From Neodiprion pinetum (lineage: Eukaryota; Arthropoda; Insecta; Hymenoptera; Diprionidae), in NCBI RefSeq assembly GCF_021155775.2, contig NC_060238.1, positions 3,954,001-4,018,000 of the forward strand: a stretch of 64,000 nucleotides of DNA, read 5' to 3'. Position numbers and translations under genes: made by a program. Shown here in pieces: positions 37,428 to 48,200 of the stretch. The first letter of the stretch is position 1; every line of letters starts with the position of its first letter. The notes beneath the pieces were generated by a model, which ran no database searches, was not told the origin of the DNA, and saw only the letters and a program-made list of their open reading frames with translations.

Positions 37428-37727
37428 AGTTTTTTTGGAAATTTTTGGAAATTTTCTACTCTTCGTCATCTTTTGCGATACGAGAAAAGAACCGGTTACT
37501 TTTCCTAATTTTAACTAACCTTCATGTTTTCGAAAATCTGGAACCTGGAATCTGTAAAAAGAGATTTTTCGAAAAAAGATCGGTTCGGAAATTTTTTGAA
37601 ATTTTTTACTCTTCGTCACCTTTGGCGATGCAAGAAAAGAACTGGTTACTTTTCCTAATTTTAACTAATCTTCATGTTTTCGAAACTCTGGAATCTGGAA
37701 AAAAAGATTTTTAGAAAAAATATCGGT
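37428..37727 (+). repeat. 150-bp tandem duplication
   Basis: The landmark TTTACTCTTCGTCA or TCTACTCTTCGTCA appears at 37455 and 37605, exactly 150 bp apart, and the units match closely over GGTTACTTTTCCTAATTTTA and CTTCATGTTTTCGAAA. Because 150 is a multiple of three, a frame at 37346-37714 runs through both units and yields a repeated KFFEIFYSS-type peptide. The frame has no other coding support. Confidence 0.92.
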
Positions 37728-39418
37728 CTGCCAAATTGGTCTGTTTGACAAATTCTCGCGATAATCACGGAAATGACTGGATGAAAATATTTGAAACTTA
37801 CAGGACTTTACAATCAAATGATGGGCATAAAAAATTTTCAAATTTCGTTAAATTTGAACTTCCAGTTGTATCGGAAATGAATCGATTCTCAATCTTTTAC
37901 CAATAATCATATACTTTTCTTTTTTATAAATAAACGATTATGTTTTTCCCAGATGATATACTTATTTTTAAAATAATTTATCAATTTTCTGTCTTTGGCA
38001 AAAAAAAAAAAATAAAAAATTCCCATACATCTTTCCAATCTCTTTCATGTGCCTGTCGAGTCCTATCAGTTTCAGATTCATCACTCGGCTGTTTTCGAAA
38101 TCATCGCGAAGGTTTGCCGGACAGATCGAAGAACGCTTTCCTTTTTTCCGGCTTGTTCCGAGTTTTATTCAGAGAAACCTCGGCTAAACCTCGTTTATAA
38201 AATTTTTCTCATTCCGTAAGATTCCTTGTATATATACGCATTTTTGAAAAAACTTGTTTATCAAGTCGTGTAAAGTTTGGGCAAATTTTATTATTCGGAC
38301 TGTAATTTGTGGAAATTTCATAAATCGTTTATTCCATTCTAGGCGTGACTAATTCGTACCATCTGAGAATGTAAATTCAGTGTATTCGCTACAAAAATCC
38401 GGTCGATTCTGCTGGCCTGAGTCGTGAAATCTACTAAAATAAACAGAACACTAAACCGATGACTGAGGATAGTGGTTAAAATAAATAAACATCACATGTA
38501 CTTAACTGCTTACTTAAACTACGTAAAATCGGTCGAAAGATTTTTGTAACGATCCGTTAGCAAGTCTTGATGACCCGGAATAGTAATGGTTCCAAAATCG
38601 CAACATCACATTTCAAAAGAATCGTTCGTCAGAAAACATTCCGACTTCGAGATTATTTTTGCTACAAGTTTAACAATGACGCAAAGTTTTCAAGACAATT
38701 TCATAGTAAGCTATTGAAAATTGAATATTTCTTTGTGAAAAAATTCTTCGTCGAATAGTTGAAAGATTTTCAAAATCAATTTGAAACTTCAACTGGGACA
38801 AATCATGCTCGGTTATCAATTATTACCGAAGCTATGCTTGGATTGAAAATTGGAAGGTTCTTCTAGAAATCCAACAAATCTCGACTAAAAAATTAATTTG
38901 ATCGTATATTAAATTATTCGAAATACACTTAAAAGATAAACACCGAATCTCAAAATCTGATTTTTTCACTTTCCACACCTGCTATTCGTGCAAATTCATT
39001 AATGCTCGTTAATTCCTTCCGAGACTGAAGTATATTACATGTTTAACATTTCCGCGGGCAAAACGATGCGGAGTAATTTTCCGGCCGCGATTGTTCTCCG
39101 TTATTTTAACGGCACCTTGATACATTAACAGTACTCAAGAACTCTTGACGTTCTAAATAATATATTTGTCCAGTTAAATTGAAACTCAAATGTTCGCTCC
39201 GGCGAGCCGGAAACTTTTCACCTGCCATGATTATCCTACGGCATACAGCCCAAGAAGTAATTCTAACTTTTATAATTGAGTTATCAACCCTCCCTCCCCC
39301 CGCAAAACCGTCCCGACATTCACTCTGTCCACGGCCATATTCACCCCGCATTAGAACCTGCAGCGTCTTTGATGTATATTTCAATTTTTCAATTATAATT
39401 ATTTGAGCGATGAGAAGC

Positions 39419-39449
<31 letters not shown>

Positions 39450-39559
39450 TGTTCCAAACTTGTTTCAATTTTCGTCCAAATCATTGAACGAAGGGTAAAA
39501 TATTATTCAATTATATCATTTCTTTGAATTACTTTGTTCTTTTTTGAATCTTATAAATT
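37728..39559. other. AT-rich non-coding stretch, no gene seen
   Basis: Only short frames without motifs. A 28-base poly-A run lies at 39422-39449. Confidence 0.5.
39422..39449. repeat. poly-A tract of 28
   Basis: The longest homopolymer run noticed in the window. Confidence 0.97.
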
Positions 39560-39838
39560 TGTGACGGCTTAGTAGAGAGCCGTGGTAACAGGCAGTCGGT
39601 CACCCGCCGGTCCAGGGATAACACGTATAAGTTTGGTAACGCAACATTGTCTGATTTCATGTATATCGTCGTGTATCCCTTCGAACGAGTATATTTTACG
39701 TTTACCATAAAAGCGACGAACCCTGAAGGGAAGAATCAAGTATAAAGGAACCCGGGGCCGACTCTACACTGTACTACGATAAATAAAGAAAAATAAGTTC
39801 CTAAGTATTTATTTTATGTAACAAACGGATCTGTTACA
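39560..39838 (+). mobile_element. solo LTR of a retrotransposon
   Basis: A 279-bp segment starts TGTGACGG and ends CTGTTACA, the TG...CA termini expected of an LTR. It is flanked on both sides by AATT, consistent with a 4-bp target duplication. Inside and near the right end are a TATA box (TATAAAGG at 39741) and, 41 bp later, a poly-A signal (AATAAA at 39782), the normal order in an LTR. There is no primer-binding site, gag or pol beside it and no second LTR within reach, so recombination between two LTRs probably left this single copy. The 4-bp duplication suggests a Gypsy-type element, which is inference. Confidence 0.6.
39741..39748 (+). promoter_or_regulatory. TATA box within the solo LTR
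   Basis: TATAAAGG, followed after 41 bp by AATAAA. It would be the retroelement promoter and could still drive transcription of downstream DNA. Confidence 0.45.
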
Positions 39839-40789
39839 AATTACTAATAAAATTGTCACAAGAATTGAAATACCCGAGTCGTTTTGCGTAGTGTTTTTGA
39901 ATCTGTAAAAAATAAAAAAATAAAATAAAAGTTTATGGGATAATTGACTGATTAGAAAAGTTTTTGTATATTTTCGATCCCTTGCGGATTGACAGCTGGA
40001 AATTCCAGTTCTTGAGAATCCAAATAATCGACGGAATCGTTTCTTATACTCGGCGCGATTAGATGTAAGCAGTGAAGGTTCACATTTCAAACAAGGCGTC
40101 GATCTTGTCTCCGTCTTAATCAGGAAACCGATCAATTATTTAAAGAAACACTATTTCGAAGATCCGACAGAGTATTTTTGTTGGTTCACGATTAGTCCAA
40201 TATTTCCAGTTGGAGAAAGTTTTTTGTTTTTCTTACCAAAACTTTGCGATAGCAACAAATATTTTACCGGATAATCTTCTCACTCGATTTTTTCATAACT
40301 ATCGTCCAATAAGAGAAGCATTATTCGTATTTTATTTCTTTCCGATCGCAGAATACAATGTATTTAGCGGTTTCGTTTCTTTCCCCCAAACTACAAAATA
40401 CAAGTTTAATTCCGTTTTCACGTATCTTTAATTACAATTGATCGTAAATGTGATGAAATTTTTTTTTTCCAATCACTTGCCGACGTGAGAATTACAATTT
40501 GTATTTCGTTTCGTTCTAATCGAAAAATAATATTCAATTTGTATGTTATTTTCGTTAATTACAAAATGAAAATTTGATCTTGATTTCATTTATCTTTAAT
40601 AACAATTATTCGCAAACGTATTTTTTCATTTTTTCCCCAACTACCGCCCATCTGCATCGGTCGGAAGAATAGTTTCTATTTCATTTTGTTCTGATTGCAA
40701 AATACAGTGTGGTTTGTATTTTAGTTTTTCTTATTACAAAATACAGACAAAATTTGGTTTTCGTGTATCTTAAATTACGTGATACTAAT
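39839..40789. repeat. degenerate AT-rich repeat region
   Basis: From about 40210 on, related phrases recur: CGTATCTTTAATTACAATT, ATTTATCTTTAATAACAATT, CGTGTATCTTAAATTAC, and GCAGAATACAATGT against GCAAAATACAGTGT. They look like an old tandem array with units of roughly 150-180 bp. No gene was seen. Confidence 0.45.
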
Positions 40790-41160
40790 ATTATTTGTGT
40801 TCAACTGTCCCCTCGACTACAAATTACACACATTTGTAATTTGCAATTTGTAATTTACAATTTGTAATTTACCGGTTACCGTTCCAAACAGGTGACAATT
40901 TCTGCATTGATTCATTTCAAATTACGAGCTATAAATACAATCTCATAGTTCAACCGTCCTCTCGACTACAAATTACACATATTTGTAATTTGTAATTTAC
41001 CGATTACTGTTTCAAACAGGCGATAATTTCGGTATTGATTCATTTCAAATTACGGGCTACAAATATAATTTGTGTTCAACTGTCCTCCCGACTGCAAATT
41101 ACAGATATTTGTAATTTACCGATTACCATTACAAACAGGCGATACTTTCTGCCTATATTC
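40790..41160 (+). repeat. tandem repeat, about 126-149-bp unit, three copies
   Basis: Each unit has a CTCGACTACAAATTACA-type start (40812, 40961 and, with changes, 41085), a TTTGTAATTTG subrepeat, TTTACCGATTACCGTT-like text and CAAACAGGCGATA. The spacing shrinks from 149 to 126 bp because the inner TTTGTAATT subrepeat loses units. Confidence 0.9.
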
Positions 41161-41678
41161 ACTTTAAGAACAGGAAATAATCATAGAATAAAGTGACAAC
41201 GATTTTCTCGAAATTCTCAGTGCACGTTACGTGAATTTCAACAATTCTTCGGTTGAATTTTGATAGTGGCCTGCAGTCTCAGTAACCGCAGCTGTTACGT
41301 ACCGATTTTGGTCTGTAGTTCAAACAGCGGTAATAATTAGCGAGTTTTGGAGTAGCTAAATCCGCGCCACGCAGTGTATAATATGGATATCTATAGTCGA
41401 GTTCTAGCTGCTACTGCCGCTGCTACATGCCGGGCTTTTGATTACCTCGTTACCTAACAGCCTTGTAATATTATAGGTATACGTATACCTTCCACCTATA
41501 ACAGACATTTCAGCTCTTTGATTTATACACGGATACCGGTGGTTATTATAACGACTCCAGTGCCCGGTTCCGCTGCCAACTCGTGCACTTTCAACCTGGT
41601 TTAAACCCCACCAAAGAGAGTTAGAGGGAGAGAGAAAGAGATGTATGGAGACACATGGAAAGCAGAGACAGAAACAGA

Positions 41679-41718
<40 letters not shown>

Positions 41719-43410
41719 AGCTTTTACTACCTATTTTGATGAAACTGTCTTGATATGATTGAAATTTGAACGCATCATAAGTCGAATTTCGCATTGGATG
41801 TCGAAGAAAATTGAAAACTTGATGGTTTCGAATTTTTATTTATTTTTTCTTTTTTTTAATCATCAATGAATGTATTATATATCTTATGGACATGTCAGGT
41901 TTTAGAATTTCAAGATGTTGTATAAAGTTCGAATTTATCTTCGTTTGAAATTGTCAATTTTTCGGAACTTTAACCTTGTCACCTTTTGTTCAATACCGTT
42001 TTTGATTAAAAATTGAATAGAAATCGAATAATTGTAGTGTTGTCAGCGTTTCTTGAAATTCCTGGTACTTTTTCTTGAAAATATTTTAGGATATCGAAAT
42101 TTTGTTTTCGGTATTTACATCTCTCGATTTAGTTAGTCTCTGTTGAAAAAGTTTAGAAATTTTTTTTTTCCCGAAAATCTAAGGCAGCCAAACTTTTTTT
42201 CAACTGTCAATTATCTCACGAACATCAAAGAATTTCATATACCTGATAAAAAAAACTTCCGCGGTTTTATCGATTTCATACTTTTCGCGAGTTGATTTTA
42301 TCTAAATTCCTGAAATAAAATTGACAGATTTCCATTATTCGAATCTCAGATCCTTCGCTGAGTCTTCAATTATACTTACGGCACTTCATTCTATAAACTT
42401 ATTACCTCATATTTAGCATTATCGAGGCGACAGATTTTTCAAATCATCAATTTCTAACTGGTGAAAATAATCAATAATTGTCATGTTTAATAGGGTACGG
42501 AAAATTAAATATTCCTAAAAATTGTGTTCTCTCAAATTTGAAACTCCCTTCTTGAACGATTCTGAATCTCACTTTAATGTTGAATCTGATAATTAAAGCG
42601 TCTTTATCCCTGGTAAAGATTTTCCTTTTTCTCACCAACGAGCCCGTCTAAAAACGTACCGCGAACAAGTTTAAGAAAGAATTCCGCAGTCTTCGCGCGG
42701 AATTGAGAAAAAAGTAAAGCGTAAAGGAGAAAAGAAATGAAATAAAATAAATAAGAAAATAAATAAATAAAAGAGGGTTTGGAACGGCGGGAGGCGAGAC
42801 AAATCATCGATAAAATTACCATACAAAACGGTCAACCAGCCCGTCGTATTCCCGCACCCTTGGGCTCCATCCCCCTCACAGTGGGAGAGCCGTACATACG
42901 TACAATAAGAAAGGGGGAACCAGCGATGACAGAGGGAAAGCCGGAGAAAGGAGGAGAAGGGCGGATACGCGAGGAGGAATGAAAAACGAACAAAAACATT
43001 GTAAAGATGAAAACAAAAATGGGAAAAAAAAATTGGAAAAAAAATAGATAAAAACAAAAAAAAATAAAATAAAAATAAAAACATAATCGCTATCCGAGGG
43101 GATGGAAAATGCGGTGAAATAAACTGGAAGACAAGAAATGAAAGGGGCGGAGAACATTGACGATTAATCTAAAGATTACAATATCTTCTCTGCCTCTCTC
43201 TCCATCTCTTTTTCATTTCTTTCATTCTTCTAATCCAATTTTCATCCTTTTCTTTTCGTCTACGTATGTAGCCACAAGTTCTGACCAAATTTTAAACCAT
43301 ATTTCGTTACAATCAGATCAATAGTCTTGGAGATACAACGATACTTAGAAGTCAAGTCGGAACTGGATGACACACTTGTGCAAATGTCGACACAAACACT
43401 TGGATGGTTG
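41161..43410. other. non-coding stretch, no gene seen
   Basis: It includes the GA microsatellite listed below and an A-rich region at 42690-43090, whose minus-strand frames are Phe-rich products of poly-T. The frames at 42604-43157 are low-complexity and not genes. Confidence 0.5.
41682..41713. repeat. (GA)n microsatellite
   Basis: About 15 GA units, in a longer GA-rich stretch that starts near 41615. Confidence 0.95.
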
Positions 43411-43431
43411 AAGGTTAGGTTAGGTTAGGTC
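43411..43431 (+). repeat. short TTAGG tract, left half
   Basis: AAGGTTAGGTTAGGTTAGGT holds three TTAGG units, the insect telomere-type repeat. The tract resumes as GTTAGGTCAGGTCAG at 44443, on the far side of the hAT insertion, so the original site was one short degenerate array. Confidence 0.85.
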
Positions 43432-44442
43432 CAGTGGCGTAGCTATCATAGGGCCAGGTGGTACAGTGCACCAGGGCCCTGGAGCTCAGGGGGCCCTCTA
43501 ACCTCAGCTTTGACGCAGAAAAACTAAAAAGCATTTCGATGAATTGGCTTCTGATCAGCGATTTGAAAACCAGGAAGTCTTTAGAGTAACTATTTTCAAC
43601 AATGTACTCGACATAATAATCAATCAGTTAGATGCGCGTTTTATTGGTATGAGTGCAGTTTGTAAATCGTTCGACTTCCTGATGCCAAAAACTTTGCTTA
43701 GCTGGAATGAAACGATTTTACTCCAGAAATGTGATCAGTTTCAGAAGAAATATTGCGATATAATTGGACCCAATTTTTCGCTCCAATTTCTTAATGTTTA
43801 TCATCTGATCCTCCCTCAATTGATGAAGACGTGGTCTATTCGCCAGCTTTGCAAAGAAATTATAACGAAATTTGGCGTGCTCGAATGTGACCTTACGGAA
43901 GTGTATACAGCGATGCTTCTGTTTCATACAATTCCCGTTACTTCCGCGGCAGCAGAAAGATCTTTCAGTAAACTGAAGATTATAAAAAATAATTTAAGAA
44001 ACAGCATTCGACAAGATCGCCTTCGACATTTATCGTTAATTGTAATAGAAAATGAAGCGGCATCAAACTTGGATTTGAGTGAAATTATAGACGAATTCGC
44101 AAAAATTAAAGCGCGCAAGAGATTGTAAATTGGGCGGCGAATTCTGTTAAAAATCGTTTTTTCCCTTAATTAATCTCATCTGTATAATAAATATTCTATA
44201 TTGTCATGTGCGTCGTTGTTTATTCATTCCCTTTTTCTTCTATTAAACACATGGAGATTCTAATAGAGACGACGTATGGATTTAGCCTACTAGGGATAAG
44301 TTCAACTCACTGTTTCCTATTCTTATTCTTATCAATAATTTTGAAGACCAATATAAGTTCAAACTACGCGGAAAGAGGGGAGGAAAAGAGCCCGATTCTT
44401 TCCCTATGCACCAGGGCCCTTGTCCCCCTAGCTACGCCACTG
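43432..44442 (+). mobile_element. hAT-superfamily DNA transposon, internally deleted
   Basis: The 1011-bp element has perfect 14-bp terminal inverted repeats (CAGTGGCGTAGCTA at the left, TAGCTACGCCACTG at the right). It is flanked by a perfect 8-bp direct repeat, GTTAGGTC (43424-43431 and 44443-44450), the target length of hAT transposons. Just inside each end lies the same 14-mer, TGCACCAGGGCCCT, in direct orientation (43467-43480 and 44407-44420). It encodes only the C-terminal part of a transposase. Only about 80 bp separate the left tip from the frame, so the 5' two thirds of the gene is missing. The perfect duplication and ends suggest a fairly recent insertion, probably mobilised by a full-length relative elsewhere. 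Confidence 0.95.
43514..44128 (+). pseudogene. hAT transposase, C-terminal fragment
   Basis: An open frame of about 204 codons follows a stop at 43511-43513. It has no suitable ATG at its start: the first in-frame ATG encodes the Met of FIGMSAVCKS. Early residues read RRKTKKHFDELASD, and the last third carries the hAT C-terminal dimerisation signature AAAERSFSKLKIIKNNLR, followed by RLRHLSLIVIENE. The N-terminal BED zinc finger and the first catalytic aspartates of a complete hAT transposase are absent, so it cannot catalyse transposition by itself. The relatives I know are hAT proteins often labelled zinc finger MYM-type 1-like. The frame has no internal stop, so it is young, or could produce a dimerising fragment that interferes with full transposase (inference). 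Confidence 0.9.
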
Positions 44443-44842
44443 GTTAGGTCAGGTCAGTCCTCGAAAGTATCTTGCAATGTCTGATAGTTTTACTAGAAGA
44501 AGCTTTTAAAAATATTAGGGGCTAAGGTAATTGTAGCGGTTATTGACACTGTCGACATAATCTATAGAAATAGAAATCGAAAGAGGAAACTGAGGCCTGA
44601 ACGAGGTGAAATCTTAAACGGGCTGTTTATGATAAGTTTTCATATTTATACATTTTATTTATACACCTGATATATAAATTAACACCCCGGTATTGTTCCA
44701 ACTTATTTTTTCGTCGAAAGAAAAATCCGACGAAGGAAAATTTTGTGATTGACGAAAGCGTTTAATGTTTAATTTTAATCTTTGTTATAATAATAAGGAA
44801 TGAGAATTCCGTTGGAAAACGTGTCAACAACCGGCACACTTA
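44443..44842. other. non-coding spacer
   Basis: It begins with the 8-bp target duplication and the rest of the TTAGG tract (to about 44457), then AT-rich DNA without a coding signal. Confidence 0.6.
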
Positions 44843-45280
44843 CACTGAGAGAAATTTTTGGTTCCGGTTACCGCTCGGTCGTTAATTATTTTCATTTTTT
44901 ACCATAATCGAAAAATATAGTTCCAGGTAGAAAATGAAAATTAGTTTTCTTGCCGTTACCGGAAAGTCTATTATCCGTTAGTATTCTTTCTAATTACGAT
45001 CACTGTTGCTAGATTTTCTTGCAACCGTTGCGAAAATTTAACGCTCGCGCAAGAATAAATTGACGTTAAAGCCTCGTTTAGCTAAAAAAAGTAGAGTAAA
45101 CCTGACAAACTGATTTGGCGTTGCTATAACTAAAAAAGGATCGAAGATAGCGCAAAATGTTTACGCGTACCTCGTTTTTCGTAACTCCAACAATATTCAA
45201 ACAGTTTTTTTTTTTTTTTTAACGCTACCTGTTTTACTCAATTTTTCTAGTTATCGTAAGAAATGAAATTTTTCTCAGTG
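44843..45280 (-). mobile_element. CACTGAGA MITE, full-length copy C
   Basis: A 438-bp copy in inverted orientation, with both ends intact: CACTGAGAGAAATTTTTGG at the left and AAATTTTTCTCAGTG at the right. TA lies on each outer side (TTA before, TAC after), compatible with a TA target site, although other copies do not confirm this. Internal landmarks are the reverse complements of those in copies A, B and D, including GGATCGAAGATAGCGC. A poly-T tract at 45205-45220 expands the segment shared with TATCGTTGAAAAAAC in copy B. It encodes no protein. Confidence 0.95.
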
Positions 45281-48200
45281 TACCTTATTACGAGTATATG
45301 GAGTCTTTGTGTCTCGACGAGAGGGAAAAGTAAAACGAAATTCCACGTGAGACGCAACGGGGCCTCCCCACCTATCCGAGTAAGTGAAATATTATTCAAA
45401 TTTGATATCCGGCCCGGGTCAGTAAGCTCGGCCGGTGTACTTCGGCTTATAAATTTACGAGCCTCCTGTAAGCGCTGCGTTACATTTACATAGGCAATCT
45501 GTGCTTGTGTGTGTGAGTGTGCACAAGTGAGACACAAGTCTGTCCGCTCTCCGTGGCTACCTTCACGCCTAGGCAAAACGATGTCCGGGGTTAATGCGTG
45601 TCGTCGAAGCGCATGACTTATTACACGTCCTGGATTACCCTCGGTCTTTGTCCCTGCAGGACTCGTGCAGACCAACGGATACTCGACGATACGTCGGGTG
45701 TTCAAAGCTACTCAATTTTACGTCGTAGCGTTTTTTATTTTCAACTGTTTTTTCGCCCGGACGTCATCGCGATGCCTAAATTATAATCGCTGGAATCATT
45801 GATGGATGTGATTAGAGAGGGGGACGATGTGGGGCACATTTCAGGGGTTGAAACTTTCGATATCGAATCGGAGCGGCCTAAATTTTTCACTTGCTTGTCA
45901 CGGTACAGTCATTTTACGATTATGCTCGAAACGTTGTGATGTGATAAACGATTCAAGCTTAGGTCAAGTCACGTTTAATCCTGTGAAATAATTCATTCGT
46001 TCAAAGTCAAGTCAAGACACAGGTTGGACTGATTTCTAATCACATACTTTTACATGGATTTCATTAAGTCGACCAAAAACAGAGTTATTCAATTGAATTC
46101 GGCGAATAAATCCCGTCGAATTTTTCGAAAAAGTAAATACGTACAAAATAAGCTGTTTTAATTGACTTGAATTTAACTTGAATGAGCTTACTTTATTTTA
46201 CTTATATATTAAAGTCCATTCGTGCAAATTTACTTGCAAACGAATCCAAGAACTTTAAATCACGCAAAATTGCATAAATCCACCTGACATCACTCAAATC
46301 ACGCGATCTCATTCGAAGTTGACTCGAGTCACTTGAATCAATCTGCAATTATAAAAACGTGCATTACAGAAATTTCAATTCCTCATTCAAAGTTACTTTG
46401 CCCAAATTGACTTAAAAAATATGCTTACTACTATATTTTTTGGGTAGAATGCAACGCGACTCTGATAATAATAATAATTATTATCGTTGTTATTATTAAA
46501 TTTACACAGGAAAAATGTTTTCAAATGCAGTTTTTCACAACTTCACTGTGCGAAGACACGCATGCGTAAATACGTGTAAACATAAGTGCGGTGAGTCACA
46601 GAAATAGTTGCGTAGCAAAATCAACAGATGGTCGAGTAATGTTAACGATTTTCATTACTTGCCAATTTTACTAGCAAAATAAAACACGTTGGTAAGATGC
46701 CAAGAATTTCTGGAATCAATTTGACTTCATCTAATAGCTCGAATGCCAAAGCAATGATTCCGAACTCGAGACGTTTCACTTCTCTTTAGATTTTCTGTAA
46801 ACGTGAGTGAAAAAAAAAGTGATTCGTCGAATTTAAATAAATCGTCATGAATTGTCTGCGATTTATTAAATAAGACGAGCGTTCAATGAATAGAAATGAA
46901 AAAAATATGAGTGAAAATGAAAGAGACTGTTTATCGTGAAAACTCGATAAATTGACGATGTTAAATATCTGCGATTTGTTATTAATATTTTGAAAACTCG
47001 TGTTACGAATTCAAACCGTACCGCGATTCTCTCTTTTGGTTGAGATAACATCGTTAATTATTATTTAACGAAAACTATGAGAATGAGAATGAGAAGAACG
47101 CGATAATGGAGAAAAGTGAAGAGAAACTTGAATTGTGATAAAATACGCCGAGTATAAGAAAGAAAGAGAAGAAAAAGACGATATGAAAAAAAAAAAAAAA
47201 AAATAGACTCGGTGAACTTTGGATGGTTATTAATTTGGCACGGCTCTACGAGCAAGAAATTACGCGTTCTTCGATTCATCGGAATGATTGAACCGTAAAT
47301 AATTTATAACTACTTTTCAGCGGTTTAAACGGGGCGGTGAATTGCGGAGAGAAATTTTTTTTAATTCATCGCTCGATTATATTTCCTAATTGGACCGATA
47401 ACGAATCTCGACTACTCTTACATTCATATTTCACATATATAGGTGTATATAATATATACCTGTTTCAAGTGGCCTTTTTTTTTCAAATTTCCGTGCGCCT
47501 CATCTTTTGCAGAAAACTTCGAAGAGTGCGCACTTTTCAGATAATTTTTACACTCGTATAATTCTTGTCTTGAGACGTGGAAACAGAATCAAAAGGAAAG
47601 AAGACGAATCTTTTACAATTAACGTATATTAGATTGGTCCAAAAAAGAGCCTAATTGTTTGTTTTTTTTTTTTTTCTACAAGGTCACACGTTTAATAGTT
47701 GTAGTGAAAGGAAATAAGATGCCTGTGTTTCAATTTTAGCCCTTAACGTTTATATTCAGTGGTTCCTGAAAGCAATTTTTCATCTAACATTTAATCAACA
47801 CGAGAAAATAATTTCAGTTACTTCTGAATTTTGTAGCTCAGTAACGAGACAATGTAAACAAATACTCGATGCGTATTTTCGTATGGAATTCAATTCTATA
47901 CAAAAAATAAATTCTGCAATAATTTTTTGGTAATTAAACTCTTTCAAAATGTATTCACGGTTGAAGTTGAAATCGTGTAAAAATTCACTTTTTTCGAAAT
48001 TTGCAGCGAAAATATTAAACTTATCACAAAATATTCGACTTTAAAAGCTCCTTTTTTTTTTTGTTAAGCAAAAAATAAACTTGCTCAAGTTGAAAATTAA
48101 TTCAACGACGCGGTGTTATTTCCTCTTCTTACAACTTTTAAACACGTCACTTTGAGAGGAAAAAAAAAAACAGTCAACATCTTCTCCGATCCCCGAAAAA

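Noticed and set aside
42604..43157. Hydrophobic minus-strand frames that look like membrane proteins
   Set aside because: The hydrophobic runs are Phe/Leu from poly-T tracts and change with frame; no topology or conserved residue supports them.
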